Shown: positions 1 to 5,101 of the stretch, piece after piece
Numbering within the stretch: position 1 is the first letter of the stretch
Layout of the letters: each line of letters opens with the position of its first letter
Assembly (NCBI GenBank): GCA_030611815.1
Contig: JAUWPC010000105.1
Span: 1 to 10,222, forward strand
Direction of reading: 5' to 3'
Source of the DNA: Desulfobacteraceae bacterium
GTDB lineage: Bacteria; Desulfobacterota; DSM-4660; Desulfatiglandales; Desulfatiglandaceae
DNA length: 10,222 nt
The notes under the pieces: model-generated
The model's input: the letters and a program-made list of their open reading frames with translations, nothing else
Databases searched by the model: none
What the model was told of the DNA's origin: nothing
Position numbers and translations under genes: made by a program

Positions 1-1
1 C

Positions 2-412
2 CTGCAGGGAGAGTATTTCCATCTGTTCGCAGATTCAGATGAAGCGGGTGATCCCCAGTTCTGGGGCTTCTATTTGTACGGAAGCTACTTTATTACCGGA
101 GAACATCGAAATTACGACAGATCAACGGGAGTTTTTTCCGGAATAAAGCCAAACCGGGACTTCCATCTCTTTGAAGGAGGGTGGGGGGCCCTGGAGGTCG
201 CGTTGAGGTTCTCCTATATAGACTTGAACGGAGGGAGCATTAGAGGGGGACGGGAACATGATCTCACCGCAGGCCTGAACTGGTATCTTAATGAAAAAGC
301 CCGGTTCATGTTTAATTATATCCGAGCCAAAGCCAAAGATCGAGAATCACCTCCTCCCATTGAAGATGGCACCGCTGATATTTTGCAGGTTCGTTTCCAG
401 ATTATCTTCTGA
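2..412 (+). CDS. C-terminal part of a phosphate-selective (OprO/OprP-type) porin
   Basis: The reading frame is open from the window edge to the TGA at 410-412, so this is the last 136 residues of a gene starting outside the window. Seen: alternating aromatic and polar strands, the block WGALEVALRFSYIDLN, then GGREHDLTAGLNWYLNEKARFMFNYI and a terminal phenylalanine (ILQVRFQIIF), the usual ending of outer-membrane beta-barrels recognised by the Bam machinery. The wording of these last strands matches the OprO/OprP porin family. Known for the family: trimeric 16-strand barrels that carry anions such as phosphate or polyphosphate across the outer membrane. Substrate here is inferred only, because the constriction-loop residues lie outside the window. 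The TTG at 74 is an internal leucine codon, not a start. No clear rho-independent terminator follows. Confidence 0.85.
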   Translation: MQGEYFHLFADSDEAGDPQFWGFYLYGSYFITGEHRNYDRSTGVFSGIKPNRDFHLFEGGWGALEVALRFSYIDLNGGSIRGGREHDLTAGLNWYLNEKARFMFNYIRAKAKDRESPPPIEDGTADILQVRFQIIF

Positions 413-649
413 GTCATCTGAAAAATTAACGCGCTTATCAAACAAACTTATGATGAAGCGGTAAGGGGGCTATCTTTACTTCTTATTTGGTTTCTCTTAA
501 GATTTTGAAGTGGTTATTGTTTTTCATTCTTTCTCTTATCAACTTTCGCCATTCTTTTGGATGTTCAGCCATTGCGGATGCATAAAGCGGTATAAAGAGT
601 CAAGCGTAGTTTCGACCTCTTGGCCCCTGTCGTTCGATACCTAAAGAGT

Positions 650-1060
650 TTACTTTAACCCCACGTCTTTTAGAGCCTGTTTGCAACGTTTGGTCAATTG
701 TTTTTCCTTCTTGTTGAGGCAGTCGAGCAGACGCCCTTCACCGGGCGCAACAGCACTACAATACTTGTCCAAATCCTCATCACACTCGTTCGCAACATAG
801 CTGAGGGCTGCGACCGCTCTCTCAAGCTGAGCCGCGGCATCATAGAGTGCGTACTCACATTTCGGTGACAGCTTGTCGCCGTATGCATAAAGGCAGGCCA
901 AAACACGGCCCTCTCCTGGTGTCACGTTCCTACAGTACTTCTCAAGTTCCACCTTGCAGCCTTCGGTTACTGTCTGAACCAGGTTCTCACCCCAGGCTGC
1001 ATTGGTAAAAAGCAGCGACATAATACCCAAAGCGATCAAGACAATCAGTGTTCGTTTCAT
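650..1060 (-). CDS. Exported protein with two cysteine-rich (GLG1-type) repeats
   Basis: 136 residues. The ATG at 1060 is chosen because AAGGAG lies a few bases upstream; a longer frame to 1114 adds an unlikely N-terminus. Residues 1-24 form a signal peptide (MKR, a hydrophobic stretch, then NAAWG before EN), so the product should be periplasmic or secreted. The mature part holds two repeats whose cysteines fall at 35, 43, 56, 68 and 93, 101, 114, 126. The spacing C-x7-C-x12-C-x11-C is identical in both, and each has a PGEGR-x-L-x-C block. This matches the cysteine-rich repeat of the Golgi glycoprotein GLG1 family (Cys_rich_FGFR in Pfam), which also occurs in bacterial exported proteins of unknown role. 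All eight cysteines are probably in disulfides. It stands alone and its function is unknown. Confidence 0.85.
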   Translation of the reverse strand: MKRTLIVLIALGIMSLLFTNAAWGENLVQTVTEGCKVELEKYCRNVTPGEGRVLACLYAYGDKLSPKCEYALYDAAAQLERAVAALSYVANECDEDLDKYCSAVAPGEGRLLDCLNKKEKQLTKRCKQALKDVGLK

Positions 1061-1254
1061 TTTGTTCTCCTTTTTGTTGTTTATGGTTTTGATCAAACAT
1101 ATAATCGGGAACACTTTCCCAAGCCCACAACTTCAGCAACGACGCAACCGTTAGCGCTATATTATGGAACATAGTGGCCTGTTCATACGACGAGGCCATG
1201 ATAATCGCAGGCCTCGATGAGACCCGATAATCCGCCTGTCCCTTTTTCTCTTTA

Positions 1255-1800
1255 CTATGCCATCCAGCCCGCGAGACCCGCTAAAAGCCCCTTAACCCGG
1301 TTTTCAACATCCAGGAGATCACCCTCGTTGGGACGCCCGCGAATATCACCGAGTCTCCCATTGATATTGGGCTCCTCTGTTTTGTGAAATTCGCCGACAA
1401 TGTTCCACTCGCCCATTACCTGGCATCCTAAGTGCCCCAGGAAAGAGCTGAACCATTTTGTCAGAGGCACTGCCTCGTTTTCTCCTATGTGAGTGCCCGA
1501 AAAAGTGCAGAAGCTCACGGCAAATTTTCCCGGCCTGAGCGGGGCCGAAGGCTGTATCCTGGTTTTGTGATACTCACTGAGCTTTTTCATGACGAAATCT
1601 CTCATTGTATTCGTCGGCCCCCAGGCTATGACCGGGGAACCGAGGAACAGAAGGTCGTAATCGTAGAGATCCAGATCAGTATCCCCGGAGACTTTGACAA
1701 ATTCGCTCTCGACCCCTCCCTGGCCTAAGGTGCTATGGATCCGCTCCGCTACCTTCTCCGTGTTGCCGCCCAGCGAATCGTACAAAACAAGTGCTTTCAT
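1255..1800 (-). CDS. Flavodoxin-fold protein (FMN-binding, NAD(P)H-reductase-like)
   Basis: 181 residues, ATG at 1800 with AAGGAGGGG a few bases upstream. The N-terminus MKALVLYDSLGGNTEKVAE is the first beta strand and phosphate-binding loop of flavodoxins (loop about residues 8-15). LLFLGSPVIAWGPTNTM (50-66) is the second FMN loop, and the stretch near residues 97-106 (FCTFSGTHIG) is the third, with a GT..G pattern seen in WrbA and flavodoxin-like domains. Known: such proteins carry one FMN and move electrons in the cytoplasm or act as quinone or flavin reductases. It lies on the same strand as the reductive dehalogenase homologue but 341 bases downstream of it, so it is probably a separate transcript. 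A role as its electron donor is possible but inferred only. It is longer than classical short-chain flavodoxins (about 140-150 residues) and could be a flavodoxin domain protein of unassigned substrate. Confidence 0.85.
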   Translation of the reverse strand: MKALVLYDSLGGNTEKVAERIHSTLGQGGVESEFVKVSGDTDLDLYDYDLLFLGSPVIAWGPTNTMRDFVMKKLSEYHKTRIQPSAPLRPGKFAVSFCTFSGTHIGENEAVPLTKWFSSFLGHLGCQVMGEWNIVGEFHKTEEPNINGRLGDIRGRPNEGDLLDVENRVKGLLAGLAGWMA

Positions 1801-2141
1801 AGTTCCCCTCCTTTTGTTAATAATTCACTGAAAAGAGCGAAAAAGACTAACGTCTATATGATTAGATGAATAAACCCACGTAAAAGGGAACTCCACCGTC
1901 GAACCTCCATGAGTGTGTCAACATCCTAATTTTCTTGCCGAAATAGCTTACGAGAGTGCCTTCTGTAATGTCAAGGAAAAAGCGGGGGCGCAAAATTCAT
2001 GCATAGGGATAGGGCGATCAGGGTCTCTTTCAAAGACAGCGAGAAGAACAGCAGAAAAGCCTTGGCCATTGTTAAGCGTGGGAAGATTAAAACACAGAAT
2101 GGTATGATAAAGAATCTAAGAATCTGTCATCGGGTAAAGCC
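1801..2141. other. 341-base intergenic region without a convincing gene
   Basis: Short open frames exist here (for example + strand 1913-2107 and 1999-2208), but they lack ribosome binding sites, read as low-complexity basic peptides and run into the antisense of the neighbouring gene. No rdhB-like small membrane protein was found on either strand. The part next to 1800 holds the ribosome binding site of the flavodoxin gene and a possible minus-strand promoter (TTGACA at 1974-1969, 18 bases, TAAGCT at 1950-1945). A short direct repeat AAGAATCT occurs twice around 2111-2126, just past the stop of the dehalogenase gene. No terminator with a T-run was found. Confidence 0.6.
1945..1974 (-). promoter_or_regulatory. 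Possible sigma-70-type promoter for the flavodoxin gene
   Basis: Read on the minus strand: TTGACA, an 18-base spacer, then TAAGCT. The -35 is perfect and the -10 keeps TA...T. Transcription would start near 1938 and give a leader of roughly 140 bases before the ATG at 1800. The weak -10 makes this tentative. Confidence 0.25.
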
Positions 2142-3293
2142 CTATTTCCAAACGTCCTCCATTTTCATCCTTCTCCCAAAGCCAAATAGATCGTCCATCC
2201 AGAGGTAGATACTGTCGAACTGGGGAAGATTTTTTACATGCCATCTAACAAACTTGTGTAACCAGGTGTTTGGTTTGTTGAAAACACAGACCCTGATACA
2301 GTTGGCGCAATCACCCTTATTGCGGACCCAGAATTGAAAGCACTTTTCCGGATTAATATACCATTTGTAGATCCCGTGGTTATTGGATAGGGTAAGTCCC
2401 TCAGTGGTGGGTTCGTCGAAGCTGATGGACTGTCCGGGACATGCCTTGGCACACTTTCCGCAAACTTCGCACATTTTCCTGACTCCGATTTCAATGGGTT
2501 TATCCTGAATTAGAGGCAAATTTGTGAGCACTTTGCTGATCCGAATCCGGGGGCCGAACCAGGGTGTGATCAAAAGGCCATTACGCCCAATTTCACCGAG
2601 GCCCGCATCGATGGCCATGGGAATACTAAGAGCCGTATCATTACCACTGGGGATGGCCTTGTAGCCTAAATCACGAATAAAGTGAGCCATTGATGAGGCC
2701 ACATAAGCCATCATTGAGTAGCCCCTGCCTGTGGCGGCATTCTCACCATAGGCAGGAGCCGTTCTCATCAAGGTATAATCCATCTCATGAATCATGACGA
2801 TGGCATATTCAAACCCTTCCGGGATATCATCTATGGGAGTATGTTCGACGGTACGGGGATCAAAGCGATGAGAGTAAATCCAGCGTCGATCCAAGCGGCA
2901 GATCCCGACCGCCGATGCGCCCATGTAGATGGCCGCCTTCTTTATGATTCGCGTCATCTCATTCGGGTCGGAGACCTCCCACTTTTGCCCAGGAGGCATG
3001 CGATCTCTCAGTGCAATTTCCGATTGGTCCGGGAACCATTCATAAAGTCCTTCATTTCCCACAATATTCCCGAATCCCCACCACCTCTCCAGGTACCACG
3101 AACCCATGGCAAAGGCCCAGTCCAACATGGTATAGCCTTCATCATCCTTGAAGTTGCGCACAGCATAATGCTTCTTGCCCAATTCCAGTATTTTAGCACT
3201 GGACCTTTCGTGATCCCTCGGTCTATTGAACATGGTGTTTCTTTGGTCAAATCGCCCGACTTCCCCGGTACCTATTTTCCTATGACCTTTCAT
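2142..3293 (-). CDS. Reductive dehalogenase homologue (corrinoid/4Fe-4S), no Tat signal
   Basis: 383 residues from the ATG at 3293, chosen because AGGAG (3306-3302) lies 8 bases upstream; an alternative TTG at 3362 would add 23 residues with no SD. Known for the family (RdhA): a cobalamin cofactor and two 4Fe-4S clusters reductively remove halogens from organohalides. Seen: RFDQRNTMFNR near residue 15, typical of mature RdhA N-termini; GYSMMAY near 191-197, the region of the conserved active-site tyrosine; AGLGEIGRNGLLITPWFGP near 230-248; a first cluster motif with cysteines 275, 278, 281, 285; a second with cysteines 318, 329, 332, 336; and the C-terminal DDLFGFGRR. No twin-arginine signal precedes the mature-like start and no RdhB anchor gene adjoins, so a cytoplasmic location is inferred. 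The related QueG epoxyqueuosine reductases share the fold, but these blocks fit RdhA better. Substrate unknown. Confidence 0.85.
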   Translation of the reverse strand: MKGHRKIGTGEVGRFDQRNTMFNRPRDHERSSAKILELGKKHYAVRNFKDDEGYTMLDWAFAMGSWYLERWWGFGNIVGNEGLYEWFPDQSEIALRDRMPPGQKWEVSDPNEMTRIIKKAAIYMGASAVGICRLDRRWIYSHRFDPRTVEHTPIDDIPEGFEYAIVMIHEMDYTLMRTAPAYGENAATGRGYSMMAYVASSMAHFIRDLGYKAIPSGNDTALSIPMAIDAGLGEIGRNGLLITPWFGPRIRISKVLTNLPLIQDKPIEIGVRKMCEVCGKCAKACPGQSISFDEPTTEGLTLSNNHGIYKWYINPEKCFQFWVRNKGDCANCIRVCVFNKPNTWLHKFVRWHVKNLPQFDSIYLWMDDLFGFGRRMKMEDVWK

Positions 3294-3355
3294 GTCCAGC
3301 GCTCCTAATTGATCTATTAGTCCAAATCCTTGATGTTGCGTTTCACATAAATACG

Positions 3356-3384
3356 TTGACAATGTATATACGACATATTAGAAT
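3356..3384 (+). promoter_or_regulatory. Strong sigma-70-type promoter for the toxin-antitoxin module
   Basis: TTGACA at 3356-3361, a 17-base spacer, then TAGAAT at 3379-3384. This is a perfect -35 with optimal spacing and a 5/6 -10. The expected start of transcription, 6-7 bases past the -10, falls at 3390-3391, which is the A of the toxin ATG. The spacer 3361-3379 is an imperfect dyad (AAT.T.T against its complement), a candidate site for the ribbon-helix-helix antitoxin. Confidence 0.6.
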
Positions 3385-3391
3385 GCCTCAA
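3363..3391 (-). promoter_or_regulatory. Probable promoter for the reductive dehalogenase gene
   Basis: Read on the minus strand: TTGAGG at 3391-3386, 17 bases, TATACA at 3368-3363. Both boxes match the sigma-70 consensus in 4 of 6 positions. Transcription would start near 3356, about 60 bases before the ATG at 3293. The site lies almost entirely on top of the divergent toxin promoter, so the two cannot be occupied by polymerase at once. Confidence 0.4.
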
Positions 3392-3660
3392 TGGACATTA
3401 TCTGGGACAAAGAGAAAAACAATTGGTTACAGGTGAACCGAAGAATTTCTTTTGAAGAAATTTCCGGCAAAATATTAAACGGGAATTACATAGATATCCT
3501 TGAAAATCCAACAAGAGACAATCAGATGTATTTTATAATGAAAATCAATGACTATATATGGGTCGTTCCATTCTTGATTGATGACCAAGAGAGGATCGTT
3601 CTGAAAACTGCGTTTCCAAGTCGAAAATTCCATAATAGATATGGAGGAATAGATGAATAA
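3391..3660 (+). CDS. BrnT-like type II toxin
   Basis: 89 residues. Seen: N-terminal IIWDKEKNNWL, the block ISFEEISGKILNG (19-31), a middle DILENPTRDNQMYFIMKINDYIWVVPFL and the C-terminal LKTAFPSRKFHNRY (71-84). This order (WD.EKN, a helix with ISFEE, beta strands, then a PSRK..R.Y end) is that of the BrnT-like toxins usually annotated beside CopG/BrnA-type antitoxins. Known for BrnT: a RelE-fold ribonuclease that blocks translation; activity here is inferred. The ATG at 3391 has no Shine-Dalgarno sequence and coincides with the predicted transcription start, so the message may be leaderless. The stop overlaps the antitoxin start by 8 bases, implying coupled translation. Toxin-before-antitoxin order is as in brnTA. 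The module is visibly more AT-rich than its neighbours, as expected of an acquired cassette. Confidence 0.75.
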   Translation: MDIIWDKEKNNWLQVNRRISFEEISGKILNGNYIDILENPTRDNQMYFIMKINDYIWVVPFLIDDQERIVLKTAFPSRKFHNRYGGIDE

Positions 3661-3955
3661 TCTAACCAAGGAAGAGAGGACCATTGAAAACAGTATTGAT
3701 TCTCTGGTTCCCGTATCGGGGGATAAACGGAATCGGGTTGAGTCTATCATAGCACGGGCAAGAAAGAATAAAGCGATTAGTCTGAGAATCGCTGAATATG
3801 ATCTTGAGAAGCTGAAAGAGAAGGCCAAAAACGATGGAATACCCTATCAGACACTGATCAGTATGGTTCTCCATAAATACATAACGAACGAATTGGTTGA
3901 GAAGAGTGAACTACTGAAATTTATTCAACTATTGAAGAATAAAGAGACTGTCTAA
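3653..3955 (+). CDS. Ribbon-helix-helix (CopG/BrnA-like) antitoxin
   Basis: 100 residues, ATG at 3653 with GGAGG 5 bases upstream inside the toxin gene. The N-terminal 40 residues (TKEERTIENSIDSLVPVS, then a basic RARKNK) resemble antitoxins paired with this toxin type. Residues 41-47 (AISLRIA) give the DNA-contacting beta strand, 48-59 the first helix, and DGIPYQTLISMVLHKYI (61-77) the turn and second helix of a ribbon-helix-helix fold. Known: such antitoxins dimerise, neutralise the toxin and repress their own promoter. The likely operator is at 3361-3379, which would also affect the divergent dehalogenase promoter. Which part binds the toxin cannot be told from sequence alone. Confidence 0.75.
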   Translation: MNNLTKEERTIENSIDSLVPVSGDKRNRVESIIARARKNKAISLRIAEYDLEKLKEKAKNDGIPYQTLISMVLHKYITNELVEKSELLKFIQLLKNKETV

Positions 3956-4120
3956 TCGGGTAGCCGTGGCGAGATCGGTCATTAAATCCTCAAAATCAAC
4001 ATGAATCGGGGGATCCGGAATCTCCTGGACCCCTCCTAAATTCACATAGCTTGAATCCACCAAAAACCCCCACTGATTTTCCCACACCCCTTCAAGATGA
4101 ACCGTAAAAATAGCTGAGAG
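3956..4120 (-). pseudogene. Remnant of an outer-membrane beta-barrel protein gene
   Basis: On the minus strand, one frame from about 4120 to 3956 reads as coherent protein with no start of its own: LSAIFTVHLEGVWENQWGF, then LVDSSYVNLGG and VDFEDLMTDLATATRL. The pattern (a strand ending in a short turn, W-G-F-L-x-D-x-S-Y-x-x-L-G-G, then a VD..DL.....ATRL strand) resembles the early strands of bacterial outer-membrane barrel proteins. It begins exactly at the stop of the glycine-zipper lipoprotein gene, in another frame, and loses coherence at the antitoxin stop codon. A longer open frame to 4291 exists only as a shadow of the lipoprotein gene. Identification is by pattern only; a chance open frame is possible. 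Confidence 0.4.
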
Positions 4121-4121
4121 G

Positions 4122-4394
4122 TTACTGACTCTGGCGGCCCGCCTCATAACCCTGTTGGTAGGACTTCTGCTCGGATTCCTTGTGTTTACCGTAGAGATAG
4201 CCACCGCCTGCGCCAACTGCGCCGCCGATGGCGGCCCCGAGACCTGCACTGCCCGCAAAGGCCCCGATAATCGCGCCGCCTGCGGCACCAATGGCGCCGC
4301 CGCTCAAGGTCCGCTGCTCGGTCTGGCTCATCCCAGCGCATCCTAAAAAGGCAAGGCTGATGATGATCACCAATATAATCACAATCTTTGTCAT
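4122..4394 (-). CDS. Glycine-zipper lipoprotein
   Basis: 90 residues. The ATG at 4394 has AAGGAG 6 bases upstream; a longer frame to 4574 only overlaps the preceding gene antisense-free and lacks a site. Residues 1-18 are a very hydrophobic signal ending in AFLG before Cys19, a lipoprotein signal with a slightly unusual -3 position (Phe). Alanine at +2 predicts sorting to the outer membrane. Residues 31-65 are a glycine zipper with repeated GG/GA-xxx-G spacing (SGGAIGAAGGAIIGAF and following), expected to insert in or pack against a membrane. The tail is polar (GKHKESEQKSYQQGYEAGRQSQ region). Known: glycine-zipper lipoproteins such as SlyB or YmgG-like proteins are envelope structure or stress proteins. 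It follows the Rap1a-like gene by 26 bases on the same strand, so both are probably on one transcript. Precise role unknown. Confidence 0.8.
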   Translation of the reverse strand: MTKIVIILVIIISLAFLGCAGMSQTEQRTLSGGAIGAAGGAIIGAFAGSAGLGAAIGGAVGAGGGYLYGKHKESEQKSYQQGYEAGRQSQ

Positions 4395-4420
4395 GGCATG
4401 CTCCTTTCGAATTTCTGAGA

Positions 4421-4804
4421 CTAGCGTTTGCAAGGATACGTTTCTATCAGAAACCTGAACCACGTTTCGACAGCTTCCTCGTCCATATACTCGGGATGCT
4501 TTTTCGCCCAATCGATGAACATGCTCGCCACTTCTGAGCGTGGGGGCGGCGGATCGGGCGGACAGACCAGACACTTACCCTTTGGACCAGCGTTTTGTGC
4601 CACATGATAGTGATACGCCCCCACCAGGAAACCCAGACAGAAATTTACGGCTTCCTTATGGAGAGGATCACTTTTGGAAACCGTGCATAGTTCGATCAGA
4701 TCGCCCGTGGTGTCCACCACGAAGTCGTGCTCTTCTACGGCGCCGACCCAACCGGGAATCAGAAAAGCACCCGAAAGCACCAGGATAATCCATTTTCGTT
4801 TCAT
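4421..4804 (-). CDS. Rap1a/Tai-family exported protein
   Basis: 127 residues. The ATG at 4804 lies 9 bases after GGAGG; in-frame ATGs at 4813 (directly abutting the SD) and 4843 are less likely. Residues 1-22 form a signal peptide (KRK, hydrophobic core, GWVGA before VEE). The mature protein has TGDLIELCTV (33-42), the conserved block AVNFCLGFLVGAYHYH (52-67), and the C-terminal VASMFIDWAKKHPE..DEEAVETWFRFLIETYPC. This is the pattern of the Rap1a/Tai domain, whose founders are periplasmic immunity proteins against type VI secretion amidase effectors in Serratia. Cysteines are at 40, 56, 78, 81 and 125; the extra CLVC pair at 78-81 sits in a proline-rich insertion. No effector or secretion gene is visible, so an immunity role is not supported here; many family members are orphan proteins of unknown function. 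Confidence 0.8.
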   Translation of the reverse strand: MKRKWIILVLSGAFLIPGWVGAVEEHDFVVDTTGDLIELCTVSKSDPLHKEAVNFCLGFLVGAYHYHVAQNAGPKGKCLVCPPDPPPPRSEVASMFIDWAKKHPEYMDEEAVETWFRFLIETYPCKR

Positions 4805-4897
4805 GTCATTCATCCTCCTTTCCGGTCCTGTTTTTCGTTTCATGATCTATTCCAACGCCGAAACTGCTCCCTTACGAGTGGGGAAGACCCGGGCCAT

Positions 4898-4912
4898 AAG
4901 AAGTCGCTTCTT
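4898..4912 (-). promoter_or_regulatory. Stem-loop at the predicted 5' end of the Rap1a-like transcript
   Basis: AAGAAG-CGA-CTTCTT forms a perfect 6-base-pair stem with a 3-base loop. It begins one to two bases after the expected transcription start near 4914. Known: stem-loops at extreme 5' ends can protect messages from decay (as in ompA); that role here is inference. Confidence 0.35.
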
Positions 4913-4920
4913 TGGGTAAA

Positions 4921-4949
4921 AGTATAGAGAATGCCCACCTTTGAGTCAA
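4921..4949 (-). promoter_or_regulatory. Strong sigma-70-type promoter for the Rap1a-like/lipoprotein pair
   Basis: Read on the minus strand: TTGACT at 4949-4944, a 17-base spacer, TATACT at 4926-4921. Both boxes match 5 of 6 consensus bases. It points to the gene starting at 4804 and leaves an untranslated leader of about 110 bases. Confidence 0.6.
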
Positions 4950-5028
4950 GGAAAAAGGGTGCACAACAGAAGCCTCTAAAACAAGAAAAAGTTTGAAACG
5001 TCACTGAATTTTCGGCGATTTACCGACC

Positions 5029-5057
5029 TTGACTTTCAGCCGGCCTTGCTATAGGCT
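5029..5057 (+). promoter_or_regulatory. Possible promoter of the kdsA-kdsC-lpt-rpoN cluster
   Basis: TTGACT at 5029-5034, a 17-base spacer and TAGGCT at 5052-5057. A better-looking TATAGG at 5050-5055 would give a 15-base spacer. Transcription would begin near 5064, about 40 bases before the kdsA start. The -10 is weak, so the exact position is uncertain. Confidence 0.4.
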
Positions 5058-5101
5058 CTTTAGTAAAAAGTAGGGTTTTTTGATGTCCAGAGGTGTGTGG
5101 T

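Noticed and set aside
1191..1216. CGAGGCC/GGCCTCG inverted repeat downstream of the flavodoxin gene as a terminator
   Set aside because: A 7-pair stem with a 12-base loop and no T-run on either strand; too weak to call.
1913..2208. Two plus-strand open frames in the gap before the dehalogenase gene
   Set aside because: No ribosome binding sites, no recognisable motif, and they run into the antisense of the dehalogenase 3' end.
2787..3308. 173-codon plus-strand open frame
   Set aside because: Lies wholly inside the dehalogenase gene on the other strand, whose motifs are unmistakable.
3294..3362. TTG start at 3362 for the dehalogenase
   Set aside because: The extra 23 residues hold neither a Tat motif nor family similarity, and ATG 3293 has a well-spaced AGGAG.
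4125..4291. N-terminal part of the minus-strand frame 3929-4291
   Set aside because: It is an alternative frame of the glycine-zipper lipoprotein gene; only the part beyond 4120 reads like a separate protein.
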